From assembly GCF_010994275.1 (NCBI RefSeq), contig NZ_WMCD01000006.1, forward strand, positions 248,001-312,000: DNA of 64,000 nucleotides. The letters are read 5' to 3'. Both the position numbers and the translations under genes were made by a program. The stretch's first letter is position 1; each line of letters opens with the position of its first letter. The notes below the pieces were generated by a model. The model was not told the origin of the DNA. It did not search any database and saw only the letters and a program-made list of their open reading frames with translations. Of the stretch, positions 35,045 through 44,243 are shown piece after piece. This DNA is from Cyclobacterium jeungdonense. GTDB lineage: Bacteria; Bacteroidota; Bacteroidia; Cytophagales; Cyclobacteriaceae.

Positions 35045-36478
35045 CTAGATGCTCCAGTTTTCCAAAGAAACCAGTGGTACCGGATACCCGTTCCCCAGCC
35101 TCAAGCGGTTTTTTTTCAACGTTTCCGAAGTAAGCTGGAAGGGAACGTGCCGGTCAAATCCCTTTAGTTTTGCCAGTTCCGGAATCCACCGGGCAATGTA
35201 TTCCCCCTGAGGATCGTATTTTTTGGCTTGCAGCAGGATATTGAAATAGCGATCTTGCCTGGGGTCATTGCCCACCCCGGCAATGTACATCCAGTTGCCC
35301 CAATTACTGCAGGGGTCGTAGTCAATCAGTTGCTGCTCAAAATAGGCAGCTCCCCATCTCCAATCGATTTCCAGGTCGTTTACCAGGAAACTAGCGACCA
35401 ATTGTCGGCCCCGATTGGACATAAAACCTGTTTGGTTGAGTTCTCTCATGTTGGCATCAATAAAGGGAATCCCCGTTTCCCCTGCTGTCCATTTTAAAAA
35501 AACTTCCCGATCCTCCTTCCAATACCCCGGCTTGTCCTGGATACCCTGGATTTGGAAAATGCGATTCCCGTGTTTTTTGGCTATAAAACGGAAGAAATCC
35601 CGCCAGATCAGTTCGAATATCAGCCAATAGGTGGACTGGTTTTTTGTTTTTTCCGATTCGAAACGCCGGATTTCCCAATAGATCTGCCGGGCAGATAGGG
35701 CTCCTAATCCCAGCCAGAGAGAAAATTTACTGGAATAGTCGGCGCCTAGCAGGCCATTTCGGGTTTGTTTGTAACTGGCCAATGCCTCCGTTTGCCAGAA
35801 GTAGTGATGAATTCTTTCCCAGGCAGCACCAGAACCACCCTTGAAAATCATATCCCCTGCCGGCTCCTGCCCGGCATGGGAACAGCCCAGCTCCTGCAAG
35901 TCCGGTAATTCGATGCTGTGATTTTCTGGCAAGGGAGTGAAACGAACTGGATCGGAAATGGTTTCCATCGGCCGAATTTGCACCAATTTTTCACATTCTT
36001 TGCGAAAGCGGGTAAACATTTCCGGTAGTTGGGTTACGGGAAAGGGAAGGTCGTCGATATGGAAAAGGGTAGATTGCCAATAGCTTTCAGTTGCTATCCC
36101 ATGTTGCCAGGCTTCTTTTTCCAGAACTTCTTCTACCTTGATTTCTTCTTCCGTAACTTTCTGGGAAAAGCAGATTACCCCGGCGCCAAGATCTCGGGCA
36201 AGGGCAGGTATTTCCTTTTCAGGATGGCCCCTGAGCAGCAGGAGTTTTCCTCCTTTTGCAGCGATTTGTTCCTGCAAGTCCCGGAGGGTTTCCAATAAGA
36301 ACCTGGCCCGGTGAATACCGGTTTTCTGCAACCCAAAATCTCCCGGTCCAAATTGACGGGGGTCCAGGCAATAAACGGGTACAATGCTCTTGGCAAGTTC
36401 GGTTGCTTTTTTAATGGTGAGGTTGTCATCCCATCTCAGATCATTTCTCAGCCAGACAAGTGCTTTTTCGTATCGCAT
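35045..36478 (-). CDS. DASH-family cryptochrome / photolyase
   Basis: FAD-binding photolyase-family protein of 477 residues. The N-terminal antenna domain starts VWLRNDLRWDDN; the FAD domain has LIWRDFFRFIAKKHG, NQTGFMSNRGRQ and the DASH hallmark SNWGNWMYIAGVGNDPRQDRYFN. Family members repair cyclobutane pyrimidine dimers in single-stranded DNA and may sense blue light. Its presence is consistent with a pigmented, light-exposed organism, but it is far from the carotenoid operon. The 443-bp tandem repeat array begins just upstream of its start codon on this strand, so the array is the only candidate regulatory DNA for it. Confidence 0.92.
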   Translation of the reverse strand: MRYEKALVWLRNDLRWDDNLTIKKATELAKSIVPVYCLDPRQFGPGDFGLQKTGIHRARFLLETLRDLQEQIAAKGGKLLLLRGHPEKEIPALARDLGAGVICFSQKVTEEEIKVEEVLEKEAWQHGIATESYWQSTLFHIDDLPFPVTQLPEMFTRFRKECEKLVQIRPMETISDPVRFTPLPENHSIELPDLQELGCSHAGQEPAGDMIFKGGSGAAWERIHHYFWQTEALASYKQTRNGLLGADYSSKFSLWLGLGALSARQIYWEIRRFESEKTKNQSTYWLIFELIWRDFFRFIAKKHGNRIFQIQGIQDKPGYWKEDREVFLKWTAGETGIPFIDANMRELNQTGFMSNRGRQLVASFLVNDLEIDWRWGAAYFEQQLIDYDPCSNWGNWMYIAGVGNDPRQDRYFNILLQAKKYDPQGEYIARWIPELAKLKGFDRHVPFQLTSETLKKNRLRLGNGYPVPLVSLENWSI

Positions 36479-36496
36479 ACGGTAACCAAACTCCCT

Positions 36497-36589
36497 GTTC
36501 AGCCAAAGTGTTTTTTACATAAAGCTGATTTTGGCTGAAGTCAGGAATTTGAAATCCAATTCATGGGGGCCGATTTCCTATTGAAAAAA
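36497..36589. repeat. decayed outer half-unit of the tandem array
   Basis: CAGCCAAA near 36500 and TTTTGGCTGAA near 36532 repeat, in degraded form, the GGCTTTAGCCAAA ... TTTTGGCTAAAGCC frame of the array units, and CCTATTGAAAAAAGATT matches the end of the A half-unit. It marks the worn left edge of the array next to the photolyase start. Confidence 0.5.
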
Positions 36590-38370
36590 GATTCGACATC
36601 GATTATTGATCAAAAATAGAAATCAGGATCCCTTTTGATCAATTACCAACAGCTTTAGCTGTTGGTAAAGGCAGGAAATGTTTAATTTATCCTTGGCTTT
36701 AGCCAAACTCTTTATTCGGGAAGCCGTTATATCCAATTTCCCCCACAACCCTCCTCAATTTTGGCTAAAGCCGGGGTCCATGAAATCTCATTCTAGAGAA
36801 TGGGCTAAAGCCGCATTCCTATTGAGAAAAGATTAGCAATCAATTATTACTCAATTGACAACTGCTTTAGCTATGGGTAAAAAGGAGGCAATACACCTAT
36901 TGGCTTTAGCCAAATCCTTTATCCGGTAAAGCATTTATTTCCCATTTCCCCCATAATCTCTCCCCAATTTTGGCTAAAGCCTGAGTGGCGGGCATTATCA
37001 ATAGGATGGGGCTAAAGCCGCCACCCTATTGAAGGGGACAGGTCAAAGATTATTGATCAAAAACAATAGACAGGACCGTACTGATCAATTGCCTCCTGCT
37101 TCAGCTGGAGGCAATTAATTGGGTTATTAGCATCATTGGCTTTAGCCAAACTCTTTATTCGGGAAGCCTTTATATCCAATTTCCCCCACAACCCTCCTCA
37201 ATTTTGGCTAAAGCCGGGGTCCATGAAATCTCATTCTAGAGAATGGGCTAAAGCCGCATTCCTATTAAGAAAAGATTAGCAATCAATTATTACTCAATTG
37301 ACAACTGCTTTAGCTATGGGTAAAAAGGAGGCAATACACCTATTGGCTTTAGCCAAATCCCTTATTTGGTAAAGCATTTATTTACCATTTCCCCCATATT
37401 CTCTCCCCAATTTCGGCTAAAGCCTGGTTGGCGGGCATTATCAATAGGATGGGGCTAAAGCCGCCACCCTATTGAAGGGGACAGGTCAAAGATTATTGAT
37501 CAAAAACAATAGACAGGACCGTACTGATCAATTGCCTCCTGCTTCAGCTGGAGGCAATTAATTGGATTATTAGCATCATTGGCTTTAGCCAAACTCTTTA
37601 TTCGGGAAGCCTTTATATCCAATTTCCCCCACAACCCTCCTCAATTTTGGCTAAAGCCGGGGTCCATGAAATCTCATTCTAGAGAATGGGCTAAAGCCGC
37701 ATTCCTATTAAGAAAAGATTAGCAATCAATTATTACTCAATTGACAACTGCTTTAGCTATGGGTAAAAAGGAGGCAATACACCTAATTGGCTTTAGCCAA
37801 ATCCCTTATCTGGTAAAGCATTTATTTACCATTTCCCCCATATTCTCTCTCGAATTTTGGCTAAAGCCTGGGTGGCGGGCATTATCAATAGGATGGGGCT
37901 AAAGCCGCCACCCTATTGAAGGGGACAGGTCAAAGATTATTGATCAAAAACAATAGACAGGACCGTACTGATCAATTGCCTCCTGCTTCAGCTGGAGGCA
38001 ATTAATTGGATTATTAGCATCATTGGCTTTAGCCAAACTCTTTATTCGGGAAGCCTTTATATCCAATTTCCCCCACAACCCTCCTCAATTTTGGCTAAAG
38101 CCGGGGTCCATGAAATCTCATTCTAGAGAATGGGCTAAAGCCGCATTCCTATTAAGAAAAGATTAGCAATCAATTATTACTCAATTGACAACTGCTTTAG
38201 CTATGGGTAAAAAGGAGGCAATAAACCTATTGGCTTTAGCCAAATCCTTTATCCGGTAAAGCATTTATTTCCCATTTCCCCCATAATCTCTCCCCAATTT
38301 CGGATAAGGCCAGAATCATGAAATCCAATCATCAGGATGGGGCTAAAGCCACCATCCTATTGAGGGAAAA
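36590..38370. repeat. tandem array of about four 443-bp units rich in GGCTTTAGCC/GGCTAAAGCC
   Basis: Using GGCTTTAGCCAAACTC as an anchor, units start at 36695, 37138, 37581 and 38025: spacing 443, 443 and 444. The middle units are nearly identical; the last one is truncated and changed after about 38300. Each unit has two related halves, A (about 207 bases, from GGCTTTAGCCAAACTC) and B (about 236 bases, from GGCTTTAGCCAAATCC), with inverted copies GGCTAAAGCC inside. Only the half-unit at 36590-36694 is strongly diverged. No open frame of gene-like length is present on either strand. Several hairpins recur per unit. The array lies downstream of an outer-membrane receptor gene and upstream of the photolyase gene, both on the minus strand. 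Confidence 0.93.
36643..36668. other. 12-bp perfect hairpin in the diverged first half-unit of the array
   Basis: TTACCAACAGCT (36643-36654) pairs with AGCTGTTGGTAA (36657-36668). At the same place the B half-units have AATTGCCTCC ... GGAGGCAATT (for example 37087-37116 and 37530-37559). Three base pairs are exchanged on both sides, so pairing is kept though sequence differs. Confidence 0.8.
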
Positions 38371-38428
38371 ATCTCCATATATCTCAAACCTCATATTTTA
38401 AAGGCGAGCAATTTTGCATTCTTAAAAC

Positions 38429-40855
38429 CTAATCCTCTCCCAAAATAGTCGGCTTGCTTTGGGCTTTGGATTGCTTGATCCGGTAGTTGAGCGTCAGGTT
38501 GATTTGCCTTCTTCTGGGCAGGATGTCCCCCTCGGTCATAAAGCCAGGTCCCTCAAATACATAACGATTTCTGCGGGAATTGAATACATCCATTACATTC
38601 AGAATGAGCGTTCCCCGGCCCTTCATGATGTCCTTGCTGGCAGAAATGTCCAGGTAGGTAATGGCCTTTTGTACCCCCTGGGCCACCCTTCTGCGACCCT
38701 CATAATTTCCCCGGAGCTGCAGGTCCAGGCCATTGGCTAAGGTAAAGCGGGAAGTCAGGCGGGTAAACCAGGAGTAGGTGTCGGCCGTGTAGGTGTCCAA
38801 TACATTGCTGCCGTCAATTTTGGCATAAAAAAAGTTGAAATTGGCATCCAGCTTCCACCATTCCACCGGGTAATAGTCCGTAGTGAATTCAAAGCCCATG
38901 GACTGTTCGCCCACTATGTTATAAGGCAAGGTGGTGGCATTACCCTCCTCATCCACGCTACGGATGCGCTCAATTTTGTCCTCGGTATCTCTATAATACA
39001 AGGTGGAGAAAATAGAGCCCTTTTCCATGTATTTGATATGGCCGAGTTCGAAAGCATCCGTGTATTCCGGATTCAGGTCCGGGTTGCCGCTAAAGAAATT
39101 CCGGGCATCCGAAAATGTCATAAAGGGACTGAGATCGTTGTAAACGGGCCGGCGGATCCTGCGGCTATAACTGACCTGCAGGGCATCGTCTGGGCTGATG
39201 TTATAGGTTAGATGGGCAGAAGGGAACAGGTTGGCATAATCCCGGGGATTGACCTCATTGGTTTTTACCAGGGTAGTGCTCACATCGGTGTATTCCGCCC
39301 GTATACCTCCCTGATAAGAAAGTTTATTGCTCTTATTGCCCAGGATGGCATAGGCGGCATGGATGTTTTCATCATATAGGAAAATATCGTCCAGACCGGG
39401 CAGGGCTACCATGTCTCCCGACTCAGTCCGTTCGCTGACGATAAAATCATTTTCCATGTTGCGGATACTGCTTCGTATTCCGGTTTCAAAGTTACCTTCC
39501 GACCCAATAGGTTTGGTATAGTCCAGTTGGAGCAGCCATTGCCTGTCAAATTCGTCGTTGACAGAGGTTTGGAGCAGGGAGCCTCCGGGAATGGCTGTTC
39601 CATCGGGAAAATAAGCATCCTGCGTGTATACCTGATCGGAATTTTCCCAGTAATCCAGGTAGGTAATGGCCGTACTAAGAACATGCCCTTTCTGGTCAAA
39701 GCTTCGCTTATAGGTCAGGTTAAACTCGGAATTGGGTTCTTTCTCATCTTCATCCTGAGTCCGTAGGGTGTAACTGTCGAGTGGGGCACCTTCTGCCGCG
39801 TAGTCGTTATATCGGATATTGGTCAAACGCCTGGCATCGCTTCTTCTCCACAAGTAGGAGCCGGTAAGGATGCTGTTTTCGCTGAAAAAATAGTCCAGGC
39901 CTGCCCGGATATTGTTGTTCAGCCCATTCACCGTACCCGTAGTGGTTTGATAGGAGTAAAAGCTGGTATCGGCGTTGCTGACCTCCTGGCGAATGGTTCC
40001 TTCCCTGGGTACGCGGCGGTAGGCCACGCCATAATTGACAAACCAATTGATTTTCTTGTGGCGGTAGTTCAGGTTTGCGGCCAACCCAAAATTGGTTGGG
40101 TTTCCGGCAATTCCCTCGAAGGAGGCATTGAAGCCCTGGTTGTTTTCTTTTTTGAGAATAATGTTGATGACACCGGCCATGCCTTCCGCTTCGTAGCGGG
40201 CAGAGGGATTGGTGATGACTTCTACGGTTTCGATCATGCTCGCAGGGAGTTGTTGCAGGCCGCTGCTGCCTTTGAAGCTAACCAAACCAGAGGGTTTGCC
40301 GTCTACCAGAATCCGTACGTTGCTGGATCCCCTCAGGCTGACACCACCTTCCGGGTCCACGGTGATGGATGGCAGATTCATCAGAATATCCGAGGCAGTT
40401 CCCCCTGCATTGGCCAGGTCCTTGCCCACGTTGAAGATACGTTTGTCCAGGGAAAGCTCCATCAGGGTTTTTTCTCCCTGCACCACCACTTCATCCAGAT
40501 TTTCGGTATCGGCTTCCATTTCCAGGCTGCCCAAATCTACCCTTCGGTTGTCCCGGTTGATATTCAGGTCATTGATTTCAATAGGCAAATAACCCATAAA
40601 CTCCACGAGAACGTCAAACTCCCCTTGGGGCAGGTCCAGGTCAAAGGTTCCGTCCTCTGCCGTGATGCCTCCATTTACTAGTGTTTTTTCGGCGCTTTCG
40701 GATTCGAACACGCTGATAGTAGCAAAACCCAGTGGGACTTTGCCTTCCTGATCGATGACTTTTCCCCGAATCCCTCCGAAATTATCGGATTGGGCAAATA
40801 GGGAGCTGCTGATTAAAAAAAATATGACGATTCCGGGCAGGTAAATTTTTTTCAT
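38429..40855 (-). CDS. outer-membrane beta-barrel receptor (TonB-dependent type, OMP_b-brl_3)
   Basis: Protein of 808 residues with signal peptide (MKKIYLPGIVIFFLISSSLFAQ), a carboxypeptidase-like fold (about 28-110, GKVIDQEGKVPLGFATISV), a plug (about 130-230, SDILMNLPSITVDPEGGVSLRG, ILVDGKPSG, SARYEAEGMAGVINIIL) and a barrel with YSRRIRRPVYNDLSPF and FELGHIKYM. This fits the CirA-like family with an OMP_b-brl_3 barrel, often found alone in Bacteroidota. No SusD, TonB or regulator gene adjoins it, so the substrate is unknown. Its 3' end faces the 443-bp repeat array. Confidence 0.9.
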   Translation of the reverse strand: MKKIYLPGIVIFFLISSSLFAQSDNFGGIRGKVIDQEGKVPLGFATISVFESESAEKTLVNGGITAEDGTFDLDLPQGEFDVLVEFMGYLPIEINDLNINRDNRRVDLGSLEMEADTENLDEVVVQGEKTLMELSLDKRIFNVGKDLANAGGTASDILMNLPSITVDPEGGVSLRGSSNVRILVDGKPSGLVSFKGSSGLQQLPASMIETVEVITNPSARYEAEGMAGVINIILKKENNQGFNASFEGIAGNPTNFGLAANLNYRHKKINWFVNYGVAYRRVPREGTIRQEVSNADTSFYSYQTTTGTVNGLNNNIRAGLDYFFSENSILTGSYLWRRSDARRLTNIRYNDYAAEGAPLDSYTLRTQDEDEKEPNSEFNLTYKRSFDQKGHVLSTAITYLDYWENSDQVYTQDAYFPDGTAIPGGSLLQTSVNDEFDRQWLLQLDYTKPIGSEGNFETGIRSSIRNMENDFIVSERTESGDMVALPGLDDIFLYDENIHAAYAILGNKSNKLSYQGGIRAEYTDVSTTLVKTNEVNPRDYANLFPSAHLTYNISPDDALQVSYSRRIRRPVYNDLSPFMTFSDARNFFSGNPDLNPEYTDAFELGHIKYMEKGSIFSTLYYRDTEDKIERIRSVDEEGNATTLPYNIVGEQSMGFEFTTDYYPVEWWKLDANFNFFYAKIDGSNVLDTYTADTYSWFTRLTSRFTLANGLDLQLRGNYEGRRRVAQGVQKAITYLDISASKDIMKGRGTLILNVMDVFNSRRNRYVFEGPGFMTEGDILPRRRQINLTLNYRIKQSKAQSKPTILGED

Positions 40856-40885
40856 GGGTGTGTTATTTCATCTTCTGGGTTCTTG

Positions 40886-40893
40886 CAAAGATA
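40886..40893 (-). promoter_or_regulatory. possible -7 box for the outer-membrane receptor
   Basis: Minus strand reads TATCTTTG, an exact TAnnTTTG, 30 bases before the ATG. A -33 TTG at the normal distance is not obvious. Confidence 0.42.
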
Positions 40894-41657
40894 GAAATAC
40901 AATGTGTAGGAAAGTTGAATTTTTACAGGAAAGCCGAAAGAAGTGTATCAAATGGGTTCATTTTTTGATTAAACCGGAATTAGGACTTGTTTTTGCAAAA
41001 GCATATTTTTATTACTGTTTCTTTTTCCATACTTCGACAATGGTCAGTTACATTTTATTGGGAATCAATGATATTCTTATCCGCAATTGTCTGTTAATAA
41101 GTTTATTTCACAGTTGGTTTGATAAAATTTGTGTACTACAGGTGTTTTAAAAATTTGCGCTGGGCCCTATTAATTGACCCTCAGTTCCCTGTTCTTTTTG
41201 TTTCAAGACAAAAAAATCCTTCACCTCACCTTCCTGTCGCGCTCCCCGGTTTTTTGTCGGCCCAACGCTCTTTTCGTCCATCTATATTATTTTCTTGATT
41301 TATTGATAATTTGTATTAAAGACATTCCGAACAGCGAAGCAAATTAGGGCCACAAGTGCGGATAATTTAAACTATTATAATAAAGGATTAAGGGCTAATT
41401 CCTAAAATATCTGGAATTCTTTCGAAATGATGCTTCAACACTCAAAATGACTAAATGGTCTAGGGATATCATTTAAGGTTAGTTAATTTCCAACAAAAGA
41501 AGGCGAAGCCAAATCAAATTCAGCGAAGATTGAACTCGAGTTCGTAATTGTAAGAATCATCTTCAAGCGCTTAAAATTCCGTTTTTTTATTTTGGGATAA
41601 TGAAGTAGATTAGTCGGGTCAATTGTTTTAGAAATAGAGAGTGCTACTTTAACCTTT
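40894..41657. other. 764-base intergenic region before the sugar-oxidation operon
   Basis: AT-rich spacer between divergent genes. A 98-codon open frame (40854-41150) starts on the complement of the receptor's start codon and has cysteine-, histidine- and phenylalanine-rich, unfamiliar composition; I do not accept it as a gene. No repeat shared with the rest of the window and no RNA gene were seen. Confidence 0.5.
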
Positions 41658-43373
41658 ATGAACTACCGATATTTCCATTTCCTTTTTCTGCTGGCCACCG
41701 CTTTTTCCTGGTCTTGTTCTTCCGGGGAACCAAAATTGGAAGAACAGATTCCCATGGACAAGGCGGCACTGGAAAGCGGCGAAGATTTATTTGATACCCA
41801 CTGCAGCAGTTGCCATGGATTCGAGCAGGACGGGATTGGGCCCCATTTGGGAGGGATCACCCGGGAACAGCCCCTGGACTGGCTCCGACGGTTTATCAAG
41901 AACCCAACTGAAGTAATCGAAAGCGGGGATGAGCGGGCCAAAGCCGTTTTTGAGCGTTACAATACCTACATGCCGGCCTTTGGCTACCTGGAGGAACAGG
42001 AAATCGATGCGATCATTGCCTACATGCACCAGTATCCGGCACCGGAGGAGGTAGAGGGCGCACGGGCCGATTCCATTTTGAATCCCATTCCCGAAGCCAT
42101 TCCCCTCTCTGATCTGCTGGTAGAATTGGAATGGATCAGTACCATTCCTGCTTCCGCAGAGAATAAACCCCGGACCCGAATTGCCAAAATGGACTACCAT
42201 CCGGTAACGGGAGACTTGTACATCATGGACCTGCGGGGCAAAATGTACCGCATGGAGGGGGAAGAAACCGAAGTGTACCTGGACATGCAGCAGGAAATGC
42301 CGGATTTTATCAACGAACCCGGCCTGGCTACCGGTTTTGGCAGCTTCGCCTTTCACCCAGATTTTGGCAATAACGGCTTACTATATACCAGTCATACCGA
42401 AAAGCCGGGAACCGCCCCCGCAGATTTTTCCTATGGAGACAGTATTAAAACAACGGTGCAGTGGGTGGTGACCGAATGGAAAACCAATGAGCCGCTACAG
42501 GTGCCTTTACAGGCAGAAAGCCGGGAGCTTTTCCGGATAGACATGGTTACAGGTATCCACGGCATGCAAGAGTTGACCTTTAATCCCCTGGCCCAAAAGG
42601 GAGAACCCGATTACGGCCTGTTGTATATCGGAATCGGCGACGGTGGTAGTGTGGGAGCCGGTCACCCCTGGATTCCCCATGGGGCCGGGCAGGCCTGGGG
42701 CTCCATTTTCCGCATCGATCCATCCGGAACCAACAGTAATAATGGAAACTACGGTATTCCTCCGGATAACCCCTTCGCGGATCAGCAGGAAGGGCTGCCG
42801 GAAATTTATGCACATGGTTTTCGCAATGCCCACCGAATTACCTGGACAGCCGATGGGAAAATGCTGGCCACCAATATCGGACAGGGGCAGATTGAGTCCT
42901 TGTATATCGTGCAGCCCGGAGATGACTATGGCTGGCCGGTCAGGGAAGGTCCTTTTGTGATCGAACCGGCAATGGATTTGAATCAGGTTTTTCCCCTTCC
43001 GGAAAATGACGCCGAACTGGGCTACACCTATCCGGTAGCCATGTATGATCACGATGAAGGCAATGCGATTTCCGGAGGCTATGAATACCAGGGAACCGAT
43101 ATCCCCGAATTGCGGGGCAAATACCTTTTTGGGGATATTGTCCATGGTCGGCTGTTTTACGTGGAAACGGCCGATTTGGAGCGGGGAAGCCTGGCCCCGG
43201 TTTACGAATGGAACGTTAGCTATGATGGCAACTCCATACCCCTATCCGAACTGTCTGGCAGCAACCGGGTGGATTTGCGGCTGGCAAGGGACAAAGCCGG
43301 AGAAATGTACCTCTTCACCAAAGCCGATGGCAAGGTGTATCGGATGACAGGAACTTTACTAACGGATCAATGA
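41658..43373 (+). CDS. lipoprotein fusion: cytochrome c domain plus PQQ-type sugar dehydrogenase propeller
   Basis: Lipoprotein of 571 residues with lipobox AFSWSC (C20). A class I cytochrome c domain comes first: CSSCH at 49-53 and the distal methionine in YMPAFGYL (M105). A soluble-glucose-dehydrogenase-type six-bladed propeller follows (about 150-565; HGMQELTFNPL, YGWPVREGPF, DIVHGRLFYV). It probably oxidises a sugar in the periplasm and passes electrons through its own heme to the respiratory chain. Whether PQQ is the cofactor is inferred from the family. The stop codon overlaps the next start by four bases (ATGA), which indicates coupling with the isomerase gene. Confidence 0.87.
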   Translation: MNYRYFHFLFLLATAFSWSCSSGEPKLEEQIPMDKAALESGEDLFDTHCSSCHGFEQDGIGPHLGGITREQPLDWLRRFIKNPTEVIESGDERAKAVFERYNTYMPAFGYLEEQEIDAIIAYMHQYPAPEEVEGARADSILNPIPEAIPLSDLLVELEWISTIPASAENKPRTRIAKMDYHPVTGDLYIMDLRGKMYRMEGEETEVYLDMQQEMPDFINEPGLATGFGSFAFHPDFGNNGLLYTSHTEKPGTAPADFSYGDSIKTTVQWVVTEWKTNEPLQVPLQAESRELFRIDMVTGIHGMQELTFNPLAQKGEPDYGLLYIGIGDGGSVGAGHPWIPHGAGQAWGSIFRIDPSGTNSNNGNYGIPPDNPFADQQEGLPEIYAHGFRNAHRITWTADGKMLATNIGQGQIESLYIVQPGDDYGWPVREGPFVIEPAMDLNQVFPLPENDAELGYTYPVAMYDHDEGNAISGGYEYQGTDIPELRGKYLFGDIVHGRLFYVETADLERGSLAPVYEWNVSYDGNSIPLSELSGSNRVDLRLARDKAGEMYLFTKADGKVYRMTGTLLTDQ

Positions 43374-44239
43374 AACATTATCACAGGAGACAGCTACTCA
43401 AAAGCATGGCCTGCCTGGGAGTCATGGCCACCTTGGATCCGGTATTTGCTGATACCAGGAAGCGCCTTCCCGCCCTTTCCATCGGGGCTTGCGACTGGTC
43501 CATAGGCAAGACCTCCGATCCAGAAGTTTTTGGCCTTGCCAGGGAAATTGGGTTGGATGGAGTGCAGGTGAGCTTGGGTACCGCCCAAAATGACATGCAC
43601 CTGCGGCAGAAATCCGTTCAGCTGGCTTATTTGGAGGCTTCCCGGGAGCATGGGGTGGCCATTGCCAGTCTGGCCATCGGCGAACTGAACCGGGTGCCCT
43701 ACAAGTCGGCTCCGGAGACGGAGGCCTGGGTGAGCGACAGCGTCGAGGTGGCGAAAGCACTGGGATGTACCAATGTCTTGCTGGCTTTTTTTGGTGAGGG
43801 AGATCTGCGGGAGGACCCGGAAGGGCAGGCGGAGGTGGTGCGAAGGCTGCGGAAAGTGGCCCCCAAAGCAGAGGCGGTGGGCGTGAACCTGGCCATTGAA
43901 TCCTGGCTTAGCGCCGAAGAACACCTAAAGCTTATTGAAGCCATCGGTTCTCCCAATGTGAAAGTCTATTACGATGTAGCCAATGCGACTGAAATGGGCT
44001 ACGATATCTTCCGGGAAATGGAGCTGCTGGGAACCGAACAAATTTGTGAAATCCATTTTAAGGAAAACGGGAACCTGCTGGGGCAGGGGAAGGTAGATTT
44101 TAAACGGGTGAAATCCACGCTGGATAAAATAGGTTACAAAAACTGGATTATTATGGAAGGGGCACTTCCAAAAGGAGCGGCCATTTTGCCAGCCTACCAA
44201 CAAAACCTGCAATTTGTCAGGCAACTTATAAAAAATTAG
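43370..44239 (+). CDS. secreted sugar-phosphate isomerase/epimerase-like TIM-barrel protein
   Basis: Protein of 289 residues of the xylose-isomerase-like/AP-endonuclease-2 TIM-barrel group. The N-terminus HYHRRQLLKSMACLGVMATLDPVFA looks like a twin-arginine signal, so it is likely exported folded, with metal. Metal-site strings include NLAIESWL, VYYDVANAT, CEIHFKENG and the last-strand IIMEGAL. Relatives in similar operons act on keto-sugars formed by oxidoreductases (epimerase, isomerase or lyase). Given the dehydrogenase genes on both sides, action on an oxidised sugar in the periplasm is a reasonable inference; the exact reaction is not known. Starts inside the stop codon of the gene before. 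Confidence 0.83.
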   Translation: MKHYHRRQLLKSMACLGVMATLDPVFADTRKRLPALSIGACDWSIGKTSDPEVFGLAREIGLDGVQVSLGTAQNDMHLRQKSVQLAYLEASREHGVAIASLAIGELNRVPYKSAPETEAWVSDSVEVAKALGCTNVLLAFFGEGDLREDPEGQAEVVRRLRKVAPKAEAVGVNLAIESWLSAEEHLKLIEAIGSPNVKVYYDVANATEMGYDIFREMELLGTEQICEIHFKENGNLLGQGKVDFKRVKSTLDKIGYKNWIIMEGALPKGAAILPAYQQNLQFVRQLIKN

Positions 44240-44243
44240 AACT

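Noticed and set aside
36695..38370. CRISPR array
   Set aside because: Units are 443 bases long with near-identical full length and no short repeat/unique spacer alternation; no cas genes are present.
36590..38370. Diversity-generating retroelement or retron
   Set aside because: No reverse transcriptase gene or template/variable repeat pair is present in the window.
39947..40681. 244-codon open frame antisense to the outer-membrane receptor
   Set aside because: Overlaps a well-supported receptor gene on the other strand and shows no domain; typical shadow of a GC-biased coding region.
40854..41150. 98-codon open frame upstream of the sugar-oxidation operon
   Set aside because: Begins on the complement of the receptor start codon, has no recognisable domain, signal or start context, and lies in AT-rich spacer.
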